This document shows, in pieces, positions 7,923 through 15,974 of a stretch of 19,339 nt of DNA (the stretch's first letter is position 1; every line of letters starts with the position of its first letter). Below the pieces are notes generated by a model. It made no database searches, had not been told where the DNA came from, and saw nothing but the letters and a program-made list of their open reading frames with translations. Origin of the DNA: Saccoglossus kowalevskii (taxonomy: Eukaryota; Hemichordata; Enteropneusta; Harrimaniidae); assembly GCF_000003605.2 (NCBI RefSeq), contig NW_003117929.1, positions 1 to 19,339 on the forward strand. The letters are read 5' to 3'. A program made the translations under genes and the position numbers.

Positions 7923-7952
7923 GGAATACCACGTGCAGTAGGCTCATCAACA

Positions 7953-7957
7953 TTTTT
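7953..7957 (+). terminator. Pol III T-tract 1 (representative)
   Basis: A T5 run starts 9 nt after the 5S end in cat-caac-attttt. It is the first possible Pol III stop and would leave a short 3' trailer needing trimming. Most units have it. Several have attatta here instead and lack a T4 or longer run. Confidence 0.6.
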
Positions 7958-7977
7958 ATTCCAACGTACATACTCAC

Positions 7978-7981
7978 TTTT
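7978..7981 (+). terminator. Pol III T-tract 2 (representative)
   Basis: A second run, T4 here and T5-T6 in many units (aactttttcc), lies about 34 nt past the gene end. It could act as a backup stop where the first tract is lost. Confidence 0.4.
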
Positions 7982-7988
7982 CCCGGGA

Positions 7989-7994
7989 TTTTTT
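7989..7994 (+). terminator. Pol III T-tract 3 (representative)
   Basis: A third T run (gattttttgcc, T6) lies about 45 nt past the gene end and is among the best kept spacer features. It would be a fail-safe stop before the next unit's TATA-like motif. Confidence 0.4.
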
Positions 7995-8038
7995 GCCTAG
8001 CCGAAGTATAAATTACATCCAATTCCGACGAATATTCA

Positions 8039-8156
8039 GCTACTGACAAACCATTGCAGAATACACCAGTTCTCGTCCGATCACTGAAGTTAAGCCCACC
8101 GGACGTGGTTAGTACTTGCATGGGAGACAGGCTGAGAATACCACAAGCAGTAGGCT
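8039..8156 (+). pseudogene. 5S pseudogene copy 32, helix II variant (subclass b)
   Basis: 118 nt. One C is missing at positions 2-3. Box A/helix II carries ccaccggacg, the box C region reads gacaggctgag, and helix V ends ccacaag. Related to 9240, 11166, 15760, 16407 and 17609. Confidence 0.85.
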
Positions 8157-8252
8157 CATCAACATTTTTATATCACCGTACATACTAACTTTTTAGCGGG
8201 ATTTTTTGCATAGCCGAAGCTTTAAACGACATCCAATTCCGACGAATATTCA

Positions 8253-8372
8253 GCCTAATGCCATCCCATTGCAGAATACACCAGTTCTCGTCCGATCACT
8301 GAAGTTAATCTGCATAGGGCATGGTGAGTACTTGCATGGGAGACTGGCTGGGAATACCACGTGCAGTAGGCT
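8253..8372 (+). rRNA. 5S rRNA copy 33
   Basis: 120 nt. Changes: C6A, A12T, A13C, G57T, C64A, G69A, T74G, C93T. Head of a family repeated at 11381, 11813, 15975 and 16622. Confidence 0.86.
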
Positions 8373-8468
8373 TATCAACATTTTTATTCCACCATACATA
8401 CTAAATTTTTTCCATGATTTTTTGCCTAGCCGAAGCATTAAATGATATCCAATTGTGACGAATATTCA

Positions 8469-8588
8469 GCCTACTTTCAAACCAATGCAGAATACACCAG
8501 TTCTCGTCCGATCACTGAAGTTAATCTGCATCAAGCATGGTTAGTACTTGCATGGGAGACCGACTGGGAATACCGCGTGCAGTAGGCT
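8469..8588 (+). rRNA. 5S rRNA copy 34
   Basis: 120 nt. Changes: G8T, C9T, T17A, G57T, G65A, G66A, G69A, G95A, A107G. Helix II loses both terminal G pairs. Counterpart at 16838. First T-tract lost. Confidence 0.83.
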
Positions 8589-8683
8589 TATCAACATTAT
8601 TATTCCACCGTACATACAAACTTTTCCCGGGATTTGTTGCCTAGCCGAAGTTTTAAATTACATTCAATTCCGACGAATATTCA

Positions 8684-8803
8684 GCCTACTGCCAAACCAT
8701 TGCAGAATACACCAGTTCTCTTCCGATCACTGAAGTTAAGTTGCATCGGGCGCAGTTAGTACTTGCATGGGAGACCGGCTGGGAATACCACGTGCAGTAG
8801 GCT
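8684..8803 (+). rRNA. 5S rRNA copy 35
   Basis: 120 nt. Changes: G38T, C58T, T70C, G71A. T70C and G71A break two helix V pairs and the intermediate element. Counterpart at 17053. Confidence 0.86.
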
Positions 8804-8900
8804 TATCAACATTTTTATTCCACCGTACATACTAATATTTTTCCATGTTTTTTTTTCCTAGCCGAAGGAATAAATGACATCCAATTGCAACGAATATTCA

Positions 8901-8940
8901 ACTTCCTGCCAACCCATTGCAGAATACACCAGTTCTCATC
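8901..8940 (+). pseudogene. Truncated 5S fragment T1 (76-bp unit)
   Basis: Gene positions 1 to about 40 (acttcctgcc... to ctcatc) join directly to spacer cattaaatgac, so boxes A and C are gone. The next start site is 76 bp on, at 8977. It keeps the TATA-like motif and start region only. Counterpart at 17270. Confidence 0.88.
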
Positions 8941-8976
8941 AACCATTAAATGACATACAATACGGACGAATATTCA

Positions 8977-8986
8977 GCCTACTGCC
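8977..8986 (+). pseudogene. 47-bp unit with 10-nt 5S stub
   Basis: gcctactgcc (gene 1-10) is followed at once by gtagcattaaatgac of the spacer, making a 47-bp unit ahead of the copy at 9024. The join can be explained by deletion across a shared gcc. Confidence 0.85.
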
Positions 8987-9023
8987 GTAGCATTAAATGA
9001 CATTCAATTCCGACGAATATTCA

Positions 9024-9143
9024 GCCTACTGCCAAACCATTGCACAATACACCAGTTCTCGTCCGATCACTGAAGTTAAGCTGCATCGGGCGTGGTTAGT
9101 ACTTGCATGGTAGACCGGCTGGGAATACCACGTGCAGTAGGCT
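9024..9143 (+). rRNA. 5S rRNA copy 36
   Basis: 120 nt. Changes: G22C and G88T only. G22C breaks a helix II pair; G88T is in box C. It has three start-like motifs in tandem upstream (8901, 8977, 9024). Counterpart at 17393. Confidence 0.9.
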
Positions 9144-9239
9144 CATCAACATTTTTATTCCACCGTACATACTCACTTTTTCCTGGGATTTTTTGCCTAG
9201 CCGAAGTATTAAATAACATCCAATTCCGACGAATATTCA

Positions 9240-9358
9240 GCCTACTGACAAACCATTGCAGAATACACCAGTTCTCGTCCGATCACTGAAGTTAAGCCCA
9301 CCGGACGTGGTTAGTACTTGCATGGGAGACAGGCTGAGAATACCACAAGCAGTAGGCT
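9240..9358 (+). pseudogene. 5S pseudogene copy 37, helix II variant (subclass b)
   Basis: 119 nt. ccaccggacg in box A/helix II with one base lost, C9A, C93A, G99A, G109A and T110A. Counterpart at 17609. Confidence 0.86.
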
Positions 9359-9454
9359 CATCAACATTTTTATATCACCGTACATACTAACTTTTTCGCG
9401 GGATTTTTTGCATAGCCGAAGCTTTAAACGACATCCAATTCCGACGAATATTCA

Positions 9455-9574
9455 GCCTACTGCCATCCCATTGCAGAATACACCAGTTCTCGTCCGATCA
9501 CTGAAGTTAATCTGCATAGGGCATGGTGAGTACTTGCATGGGAGACTGGCTGGGAATACCACGTGCAGTAGGCT
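9455..9574 (+). rRNA. 5S rRNA copy 38
   Basis: 120 nt. Changes: A12T, A13C, G57T, C64A, G69A, T74G, C93T, with position 6 still C. Counterpart at 17824. Confidence 0.87.
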
Positions 9575-9670
9575 TATCAACATTTTTATTCCACCGTACA
9601 TACTAACTTTTTTCCATGATTTTTTGCCTAGCCGAAGCATTAAATGATATCCAATTGTGACGAATATTCA

Positions 9671-9790
9671 GCCTACATTCAAACCAATGCAGAATACACC
9701 AGTTCTCTTCCGATCTCTGAAGTTAAGTTGCATCGGGCGCAGTTAGTACTTGCATTGGAGAACGGCTGGGAATACCACGTGCAGTAGGCT
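9671..9790 (+). rRNA. 5S rRNA copy 39
   Basis: 120 nt. Changes: T7A, G8T, C9T, T17A, G38T, A46T, C58T, T70C, G71A, G86T, C92A. Helices I, II, III and V are all weakened. Related to 12029 and 18040. Confidence 0.8.
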
Positions 9791-9886
9791 TATCAACATT
9801 TTTATTCCACCGTACATACTAATATTTTTCCATGTTTTTTTTGCTAGCCGAAGCAATAAATGACATCCAATTGCAACGAATATTCA

Positions 9887-9926
9887 ACTTACTGCCAACC
9901 CATTGCAGAATACACCAGTTCTCATC
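9887..9926 (+). pseudogene. Truncated 5S fragment T2 (76-bp unit)
   Basis: Gene positions 1-40 (acttactgcc... to ctcatc) joined to aagcattaaatgac. Next start 76 bp on, at 9963. Same join as at 12245, 14697 and 18257. Confidence 0.88.
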
Positions 9927-9962
9927 AAGCATTAAATGACATACAATACGGACGAATATTCA

Positions 9963-10082
9963 GCCTACTGCCAAGCCATTGTGAAATACACCAGTTCTCG
10001 TACGATCACTGAAGTTAATCTGCATCGGGTGTGGTTAGTACTTGCATGGGAGACCGGCTGGGAATACCACGTGCAGTAGGCT
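9963..10082 (+). rRNA. 5S rRNA copy 40
   Basis: 120 nt. Changes: A13G, C20T, A21G, G22A, C40A, G57T, C68T. The 20-22 changes break helix II. C68T keeps a wobble in helix V. Confidence 0.84.
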
Positions 10083-10178
10083 CATCAACATTTTTATTCC
10101 ACATTACATACTAACATTTTCCCATAATTTTTTACCTAGCCGAAGCAATAAATGACCTCCAATTGCAAAGAATATTCA

Positions 10179-10298
10179 GCCTACTGCCAAACCATTGCAG
10201 AATACACCAGTTTTCTTCCGATCACTGAAGTTAATCTGCATCGGGCGTGGTTAGTACTTGCATGGGAGACTGGCTGGGAATGCCATGTGCAGTAGGCT
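10179..10298 (+). rRNA. 5S rRNA copy 41
   Basis: 120 nt. Changes: C35T, G38T, G57T, C93T, A104G, C108T. G69-T108 can wobble, so helix V survives. Confidence 0.87.
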
Positions 10299-10394
10299 CA
10301 TCAACATTTTTATTCCGCATTACATACTAACATTTTCCCATGTTTTTTTGCCTAGCCGAAGCAATAAATTACATCCTATTGCAACGAATATTCA

Positions 10395-10514
10395 GCCTAC
10401 TGCCAACCCATTGCAGAATACACCAGTTCACGTCCGATCACTGAAGTTAACCTGCATCAGGTGTGGTTAGTACTTGCATGGGAGACCGGCTGGGAATACC
10501 ACGTGCAGTAGGCT
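10395..10514 (+). rRNA. 5S rRNA copy 42
   Basis: 120 nt. Changes: A13C, T36A, G57C, G65A, C68T. Box C is consensus. Counterpart at 14989. Confidence 0.88.
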
Positions 10515-10610
10515 CATCAACATTTTTATTCCACATTACATACTAACATTTTCCCATAATTTTTTACCTAGCCGAAGCAATAAATGACCTCCAATTGCAA
10601 AGAATATTCA

Positions 10611-10730
10611 GCCTACTGCCAAACCATTGCAGAATACACCAGTTTTCTTCCGATCACTGAAGTTAATCTGCATCGGGCATGGTTAGTACTTGCATGGGAG
10701 ACCGGCTGGGAATACCACGTGCAGTAGGCT
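10611..10730 (+). rRNA. 5S rRNA copy 43
   Basis: 120 nt. Changes: C35T, G38T, G57T, G69A. Box C is consensus. Counterpart at 15205. Confidence 0.88.
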
Positions 10731-10826
10731 TATCAACATTTTTATTCCACCGTACATACTAATATTTTTCCATGTTTTTTTCCCTAGCCGAAGCAATAAA
10801 TGACATCCAATTGCAACGAATATTCA

Positions 10827-10866
10827 ACTTACTGCCAACCCATTGCAGAATACACCAGTTCTCATT
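10827..10866 (+). pseudogene. Truncated 5S fragment T3 (76-bp unit)
   Basis: Gene positions 1-40 ending ctcatt, then aagcattaaatgac. Next start at 10903. Counterpart at 15421 shares the ctcatt variant. Confidence 0.88.
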
Positions 10867-10902
10867 AAGCATTAAATGACATACAATACGGACGAATATT
10901 CA

Positions 10903-10912
10903 GCCTACTGCC
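10903..10912 (+). pseudogene. 47-bp unit with 10-nt 5S stub
   Basis: gcctactgcc joined to gtagcattaaatgac; next full gene starts 47 bp on. Same join as 8977. Confidence 0.85.
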
Positions 10913-10949
10913 GTAGCATTAAATGACATTCAATTCCGACGAATATTCA

Positions 10950-11069
10950 GCCTACTGCCAAACCATTGCAGAATACACCAGTTCTCGTCCGATCACTGAA
11001 GTTAAGCTGCATCGGGCGTGGTTAGTACTTGCATCGTAGACCGGCTGGGAATACCACGTGCAGTAGGCT
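10950..11069 (+). rRNA. 5S rRNA copy 44
   Basis: 120 nt. Changes: G86C and G88T, both in the box C loop; all else consensus. Counterpart at 15544. Confidence 0.9.
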
Positions 11070-11165
11070 CATCAACATTTTTATTCCACCGTACATACTC
11101 ACTTTTTCCCGGGATTTTTTGCCTAGCCGAAGTATTAAATTACATCCAATTCCGACGAATATTCA

Positions 11166-11284
11166 GCCTACTGACAAACCATTGCAGAATACACCAGTTC
11201 TCGTCCGATCACTGAAGTTAAGCCCACCGGACGTGGTTAGTACTTGCATGGGAGACAGGCTGAGAATACCACAAGCAGTAGGCT
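11166..11284 (+). pseudogene. 5S pseudogene copy 45, helix II variant (subclass b)
   Basis: 119 nt with ccaccggacg, gacaggctgag and ccacaag. The downstream spacer reads atttttatatcacc. Confidence 0.86.
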
Positions 11285-11380
11285 CATCAACATTTTTATA
11301 TCACCGTACATACTAACTTTTTAGCGGGATTTTTTGCATAGCCGAAGCTTTAAACGACATCCAATTCCGACGAATATTCA

Positions 11381-11500
11381 GCCTAATGCCATCCCATTGC
11401 AGAATACACCAGTTCTCGTCCGATCACTGAAGTTAATCTGCATAGGGCATGGTGAGTACTTGCATGGGAGACTGGCTGGGAATACCACGTGCAGTAGGCT
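11381..11500 (+). rRNA. 5S rRNA copy 46
   Basis: 120 nt. Changes: C6A, A12T, A13C, G57T, C64A, G69A, T74G, C93T, as in 8253. First of three successive units sharing the same 3' half and spacer. Confidence 0.86.
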
Positions 11501-11596
11501 TATCAACATTTTTATTCCACCATACATACTAAATTTTTTCCATGATTTTTTGCCTAGCCGAAGCATTAAATGATATCCAATTGTGACGAATATTCA

Positions 11597-11716
11597 GCCT
11601 ACTTTCAAACCAATGCAGAATACACCAGTTCTCGTCCGATCACTGAAGTTAATCTGCATAGGGCATGGTGAGTACTTGCATGGGAGACTGGCTGGGAATA
11701 CCACGTGCAGTAGGCT
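11597..11716 (+). rRNA. 5S rRNA copy 47, chimeric
   Basis: 120 nt. The 5' part (G8T, C9T, T17A) matches 8469; the 3' part (G57T, C64A, G69A, T74G, C93T) matches the 8253 family. The join falls between gene positions 17 and 57. Confidence 0.85.
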
Positions 11717-11812
11717 TATCAACATTTTTATTCCACCATACATACTAAATTTTTTCCATGATTTTTTGCCTAGCCGAAGCATTAAATGATATCCAATTCC
11801 GACGAATATTCA

Positions 11813-11932
11813 GCCTAATGCCATCCCATTGCAGAATACACCAGTTCTCGTCCGATCACTGAAGTTAATCTGCATAGGGCATGGTGAGTACTTGCATGGG
11901 AGACTGGCTGGGAATACCACGTGCAGTAGGCT
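11813..11932 (+). rRNA. 5S rRNA copy 48
   Basis: 120 nt, same changes as 11381 (C6A, A12T, A13C, G57T, C64A, G69A, T74G, C93T). Confidence 0.86.
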
Positions 11933-12028
11933 TATCAACATTTTTATTCCACCATACATACTAAATTTTTTCCATGATTTTTTGCCTAGCCGAAGCATTA
12001 AATGATATCCAATTGTGACGAATATTCA

Positions 12029-12148
12029 GCCTACTTTCAAACCAATGCAGAATACACCAGTTCTCTTCCGATCTCTGAAGTTAAGTTGCATCGGGCGCAG
12101 TTAGTACTTGCATGGGAGAACGGCTGGGAATACCACGTGCAGTAGGCT
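12029..12148 (+). rRNA. 5S rRNA copy 49
   Basis: 120 nt. Changes: G8T, C9T, T17A, G38T, A46T, C58T, T70C, G71A, C92A. Counterpart at 18040. Confidence 0.82.
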
Positions 12149-12244
12149 TATCAACATTTTTATTCCACCGTACATACTAATATTTTTCCATGTTTTTTTT
12201 GCTAGCCGAAGCAATAAATGACATCCAATTGCAACGAATATTCA

Positions 12245-12284
12245 ACTTACTGCCAACCCATTGCAGAATACACCAGTTCTCATC
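12245..12284 (+). pseudogene. Truncated 5S fragment T4 (76-bp unit)
   Basis: Gene positions 1-40, then aagcattaaatgac; next start at 12321, 76 bp on. Confidence 0.88.
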
Positions 12285-12320
12285 AAGCATTAAATGACAT
12301 ACAATACGGACGAATATTCA

Positions 12321-12440
12321 GCCTACTGCCAAGCCATTGTGAAATACACCAGTTCTCGTACGATCACTGAAGTTAATCTGCATCGGGTGTGGTTAGTACT
12401 TGCATGGGAGACTGGCTGCGAATACAACGCGCAGTAGGCT
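12321..12440 (+). rRNA. 5S rRNA copy 50
   Basis: 120 nt. Shares A13G, C20T, A21G, G22A, C40A, G57T and C68T with 9963, and adds C93T, G99C, C106A and T110C. Counterpart at 18333. Confidence 0.82.
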
Positions 12441-12536
12441 CATCAACATTTTTATTCCACATTACATACTAACATTTTCCCCTAATTTTTTACCTAGCCG
12501 AAGCAATAAATGACCTCCAATTGCAAAGAATATTCA

Positions 12537-12656
12537 ACCTACAGCCAAACCAATGCAGAATACACCAGTTCTCGTCCGATCACTGAAGTTAATCTGCATC
12601 GGGCGTGGTTAGTACTTGCATGGGAGACTGGCTGGGAATGCCATGTGCAGTAGGCT
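12537..12656 (+). rRNA. 5S rRNA copy 51
   Basis: 120 nt. Changes: G1A, T7A, T17A, G57T, C93T, A104G, C108T. Counterparts at 14264 and 18549. Confidence 0.86.
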
Positions 12657-12754
12657 CATCAACATTTTTATTCCGCATTACATACTAACATTTTCCCATG
12701 TTTTTTTTTGCCTAGCCGAAGCAATAAATGACATCCAATTGCAACGAATATTCA

Positions 12755-12874
12755 GCCTACTGCCAAATCAATGCAGAATACACCAGTTCACGTCCGATCA
12801 CTGAAGTTAAGCTGCATCGGGCGAGGGTAGTACTTGCAAGGGAGACCGGCTGAGAATACTGCATGCAGTAGGCT
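12755..12874 (+). rRNA. 5S rRNA copy 52
   Basis: 120 nt. Changes: C14T, T17A, T36A, T70A, T73G, T85A, G99A, C106T, A107G, G109A. Helix V is damaged. Counterpart at 14481. Confidence 0.82.
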
Positions 12875-12970
12875 CATCAACATTTTTATTCCACCGTACA
12901 TACTAACATTTTCGCGGGATTTTTTGCATAGCCGAAGCATTAAACGACATCCAACTCCGACGAATATTCA

Positions 12971-13090
12971 GCCTACTGCCAACCCATTGCAGAATACACC
13001 AGTTCTTGTCCGATCACTGAAGTTAAGCTGCATTGGGCGTGGTTAGTACTTGCATGGCAGACCGGCTGGGAATACCACGTGCAGTAGGCT
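12971..13090 (+). rRNA. 5S rRNA copy 53
   Basis: 120 nt. Changes: A13C, C37T, C64T, G88C. C64T improves helix II. Counterpart at 18766. Confidence 0.89.
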
Positions 13091-13186
13091 CATCAACATT
13101 TTTATTCCACCGTACATACTAACTTTTTCCCAGGATTTTTTGCGTAGCCGAAGTATTAAATTAAATCCAATTCCGACCAATATTCA

Positions 13187-13306
13187 GCCTACTGCCAAAC
13201 GATTGCAGTATACACCAGTTCTCTTCCGACCACTGAAGTTACGCTGCATCAGGCGTGGTTAGTACTTGCATGGGAGACCGGCTGGGAATACCACGTGTAG
13301 TACGCT
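13187..13306 (+). rRNA. 5S rRNA copy 54
   Basis: 120 nt. Changes: C15G, A23T, G38T, T44C, A56C, G65A, C112T, G117C. C15G and G65A both hit helix II; G117C breaks helix I. Related to 18982. Confidence 0.82.
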
Positions 13307-13402
13307 CATTAACATTTTTATTCCACATTACATACTAACTTTTTCCTATAATTTTTTGCCTAGCCGTAGCATTAAATAACATCCAATTCCGACATATATT
13401 CA

Positions 13403-13519
13403 GCCTACTGCCAAACCATTGCAGATACACAGTTCTCGTCCGATCACTGATGTTAGATGAATCGGGCGTGGTTAGTACTTGCATGGGAGACCGGCTGAGA
13501 ATACCACGTGCAGTAGGCT
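13403..13519 (+). pseudogene. 5S pseudogene copy 55, degenerate
   Basis: 117 nt. Three bases are lost: one A and one C near positions 23-30, and one base in box A, which reads atgttagatgaatcggg. Helix II cannot form fully. The upstream block is cgacatatattca. It is missing from the related series at 18982-19316. Confidence 0.82.
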
Positions 13520-13615
13520 CATCAACATTTTTATTCCACCGTACATACTAAATTTTTCCCGGGATTTTTTGCATAGCCGAAGTATTAAATTACATCCAAT
13601 TCCGACGAATATTCA

Positions 13616-13735
13616 GCCTATTGCCAAACCAATGCAGAATACACCAGTTCTCTTCCGATCACTGAAGTTAATCTGCATCGGGCATGGTTAGTACTTGCAT
13701 GGGAGACCGGCTGGGAATACCACGTGCTGTAGGCT
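13616..13735 (+). rRNA. 5S rRNA copy 56
   Basis: 120 nt. Changes: C6T, T17A, G38T, G57T, G69A, A113T. First T-tract broken (acatgtttatt). Counterpart at 19198. Confidence 0.85.
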
Positions 13736-13831
13736 CATCAACATGTTTATTCCACATTACATACTAACTTTTTCCTATGATTTTTTTCCTAGCCGTAGCA
13801 TTAAATGACATCCAATTCCGAAGTATATTCA

Positions 13832-13951
13832 GCCTACTACCAAACCATTGCAGAACACACCAGTTCTCGTCCGATCACTGATGTTAAGCTGCATCGGGCG
13901 TGGTTAGTACTTGCAGGGGAGAACAGCTGGGAATACCACGTGCAGTAGGCT
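13832..13951 (+). rRNA. 5S rRNA copy 57
   Basis: 120 nt. Changes: G8A, T25C, A51T, T85G, C92A, G94A. Box A and box C each carry changes. First T-tract lost. Confidence 0.84.
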
Positions 13952-14047
13952 CATCAACATTATTATTCCACCATACATGCAAACTTTTTCCCGGGATTTG
14001 TTGCCTAGCCAAAGTATTAAATTACATTCAATTCCGACAAATATTCA

Positions 14048-14167
14048 GCCTACAGCCAAACAATTGCAGAATACACCAGTTCTCATCCGATCACTGAAGT
14101 TAAGCTGCATCGGGCGTGGTTAGTACTTGCATGGGAGACCGGCTGGGAATACAACGCGCAGTAGGCT
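14048..14167 (+). rRNA. 5S rRNA copy 58
   Basis: 120 nt. Changes: T7A, C15A, G38A, C106A, T110C. The 3' end matches copy 50 and opens a block shared with 12422 onward. Confidence 0.85.
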
Positions 14168-14263
14168 CATCAACATTTTTATTCCACATTACATACTAAC
14201 GTTTTCCCATAATTTTTTACCTAGCCGAAGCAATAAATGACCTCCAATTGCAAAGAATATTCA

Positions 14264-14383
14264 ACCTACAGCCAAACCAATGCAGAATACACCAGTTCTC
14301 GTCCGATCACTGAAGTTAATCTGCATCGGGCGTGGTTAGTACTTGCATGGGAGACTGGCTGGGAATGCCATGTGCAGTAGGCT
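14264..14383 (+). rRNA. 5S rRNA copy 59
   Basis: 120 nt. Changes: G1A, T7A, T17A, G57T, C93T, A104G, C108T, as in 12537. Confidence 0.86.
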
Positions 14384-14480
14384 CATCAACATTTTTATTC
14401 CGCATTACATACTAACATTTTCCCATGTTTTTTTTGCCTAGCCGAAGCAATAAATGACATCCAATTGCAACGAATATTCA

Positions 14481-14600
14481 GCCTACTGCCAAATCAATGC
14501 AGAATACACCAGTTCACGTCCGATCACTGAAGTTAAGCTGCATCGGGCGAGGGTAGTACTTGCAAGGGAGACCGGCTGAGAATACTGCATGCAGTAGGCT
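14481..14600 (+). rRNA. 5S rRNA copy 60
   Basis: 120 nt, same changes as 12755 (C14T, T17A, T36A, T70A, T73G, T85A, G99A, C106T, A107G, G109A). Confidence 0.82.
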
Positions 14601-14696
14601 CATCAACATTTTTATTCCACCGTACATACTAACTTTTTCGCGGGATTTTTTGCATAGCCGAAGCATTAAACGTCATCCAACTCCGACGAATATTCA

Positions 14697-14736
14697 GCCT
14701 ACAGCCAAACCGATGCAGAATACACCAGTTCTCATC
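14697..14736 (+). pseudogene. Truncated 5S fragment T5 (76-bp unit)
   Basis: Gene positions 1-40 then aagcattaaatgac. Its 5' sequence (gcctacagccaaaccgatgc) differs from the other seven, so the truncation was moved onto another unit background by exchange. Confidence 0.87.
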
Positions 14737-14772
14737 AAGCATTAAATGACATACAATACGGACGAATATTCA

Positions 14773-14892
14773 GCCTACTGCCTACCCATTGCAGAATACA
14801 CCAGTTCTCGTCCGATCACTGAAGTTAAGCTGCATCGGGCGTGGTTAGTACTTGCATGAGAGACCGGCTGGGAATACCACGTGCAGTAGGCT
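14773..14892 (+). rRNA. 5S rRNA copy 61, near consensus
   Basis: 120 nt. Changes: A11T, A13C, G87A. All helices are intact except the shared helix II mismatches. The first T-tract is broken (atttgtatt). Confidence 0.9.
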
Positions 14893-14988
14893 CATCAACA
14901 TTTGTATTCCACCGTACATACTAACATTTTCCCATGTTTTTTTGCCTAGCCGAAGCAATAAATTACATCCTATTGCAACGAATATTCA

Positions 14989-15108
14989 GCCTACTGCCAA
15001 CCCATTGCAGAATACACCAGTTCACGTCCGATCACTGAAGTTAACCTGCATCAGGTGTGGTTAGTACTTGCATGGGAGACCGGCTGGGAATACCACGTGC
15101 AGTAGGCT
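14989..15108 (+). rRNA. 5S rRNA copy 62
   Basis: 120 nt. Changes: A13C, T36A, G57C, G65A, C68T, as in 10395. Confidence 0.88.
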
Positions 15109-15204
15109 CATCAACATTTTTATTCCACATTACATACTAACATTTTCCCATAATTTTTTACCTAGCCGAAGCAATAAATGACCTCCAATTGCAAAGAATA
15201 TTCA

Positions 15205-15324
15205 GCCTACTACCAAACCATTGCAGAATACACCAGTTTTCTTCCGATCACTGAAGTTAATCTGCATCGGGCATGGTTAGTACTTGCTTGGGAGACCGGC
15301 TGGGAATACCACGTGCAGTAGGCT
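15205..15324 (+). rRNA. 5S rRNA copy 63
   Basis: 120 nt. Changes: G8A, C35T, G38T, G57T, G69A, A84T. Counterpart of 10611 with two added changes. Confidence 0.86.
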
Positions 15325-15420
15325 TATCAACATTTTTATTCCACCGTACATACTAATATTTTTCCATGTTTTTTTCCCTAGCCGAAGCAATAAATGACAT
15401 CCAATTGCAACGAATATTCA

Positions 15421-15460
15421 ACTTACTACCAACCCATTGCAGAATACACTAGTTCTCATT
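15421..15460 (+). pseudogene. Truncated 5S fragment T6 (76-bp unit)
   Basis: Gene positions 1-40 ending ctcatt, then aagcattaaatgac; next start at 15497. Confidence 0.88.
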
Positions 15461-15496
15461 AAGCATTAAATGACATACAATACGGACGAATATTCA

Positions 15497-15506
15497 GCCT
15501 ACTGCC
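15497..15506 (+). pseudogene. 47-bp unit with 10-nt 5S stub
   Basis: gcctactgcc joined to gtagcattaaatgac, 47 bp before the copy at 15544. Confidence 0.85.
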
Positions 15507-15543
15507 GTAGCATTAAATGACATTCAATTCCGACGAATATTCA

Positions 15544-15663
15544 GCCTACTGCCAAACCATTGCAGAATACACCAGTTCTCGTCCGATCACTGAAGTTAAG
15601 CTGCATCGGGCGTGGTTAGTACTTGCATCGTAGACCGGCTGGGAATACCACGTGCAGTAGGCT
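15544..15663 (+). rRNA. 5S rRNA copy 64
   Basis: 120 nt. Changes: G86C and G88T only, as in 10950. Confidence 0.9.
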
Positions 15664-15759
15664 CATCAACATTTTTATTCCACCGTACATACTCACTTTT
15701 TCCCGGGATTTTTTGCCTAGCCGAAGTATTAAATTACATCCAATTCCGACGAATATTCA

Positions 15760-15878
15760 GCCTACTGACAAACCATTGCAGAATACACCAGTTCTCGTCC
15801 GATCACTGAAGTTAAGCCCACCGGACGTGGTTAGTACTTGCATGGGAGACAGGCTGAGAATACCACAAGCAGTAGGCT
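15760..15878 (+). pseudogene. 5S pseudogene copy 65, helix II variant (subclass b)
   Basis: 119 nt with ccaccggacg, gacaggctgag and ccacaag. Repeated 647 bp downstream. Confidence 0.86.
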
Positions 15879-15974
15879 CATCAACATTTTTATATCACCG
15901 TACATACTAACTTTTTAGCGGGATTTTTTGCATAGCCGAAGCTTTAAACGACATCCAATTCCGACGAATATTCA

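Larger units (their letters stand above)
7825..7944 (+). rRNA. 5S rRNA copy 31, near consensus
   Basis: 120 nt. Only A13C and C64T differ. Helix I, helix III, helix V and all promoter boxes are intact, and C64T adds an A16-T64 pair in helix II. T5 follows at 7953. Among the copies here it is one of the best candidates for a working gene. Confidence 0.93.
8039..10045 (+). repeat. Segmental block D, repeated at 16407-18415
   Basis: Nine unit-length copies, two 76-bp units and one 47-bp unit recur in the same order at offset 8368-8370. The match stops inside copy 40/76, where the 3' part of copy 76 switches to the copy 50 form. Confidence 0.88.
10322..11585 (+). repeat. Segmental block E, repeated at 14916-16179
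   Basis: Copies 42-46 with a 76-bp and a 47-bp unit recur at an exact 4594-bp offset as copies 62-66. Confidence 0.88.
11365..12000 (+). repeat. Local 216-bp amplification
   Basis: Copies 46, 47 (3' half) and 48 and their spacers are almost the same sequence three times in a row, including cataggg, ggtgag and ctaaattttttcc. This suggests recent single-unit expansion. Confidence 0.75.
12005..12740 (+). repeat. Segmental block G, repeated at 18016-18752
   Basis: Copies 49, T4, 50 and 51 match copies 75, T8, 76 and 77 at offset 6011-6012. The series then resumes at offset 5795 (copies 53-54 and 78-79) after losing one unit, and at 5582 (copies 56 and 80) after losing another. Confidence 0.82.
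12422..12960 (+). repeat. Segmental block H, repeated at 14149-14690
   Basis: The 3' end of copy 50 and copies 51-52 match copy 58 3' end and copies 59-60 at offset 1726-1727, with shared aacgcgcag, gaatgccatg and gcgagggtag variants. Confidence 0.8.

Noticed and set aside
9318-9647. Recurring 60-109-codon open frames on both strands
   Set aside because: They are translations of the 5S gene plus spacer. The 216-bp period is divisible by three, so the same frame stays open from unit to unit. Many start at ttg, and none has a distinct gene context.
9887-10082. tRNA gene or SINE head next to the mini-units
   Set aside because: The A- and C-box-like motifs have 5S spacing and context. No cloverleaf or B box was seen.
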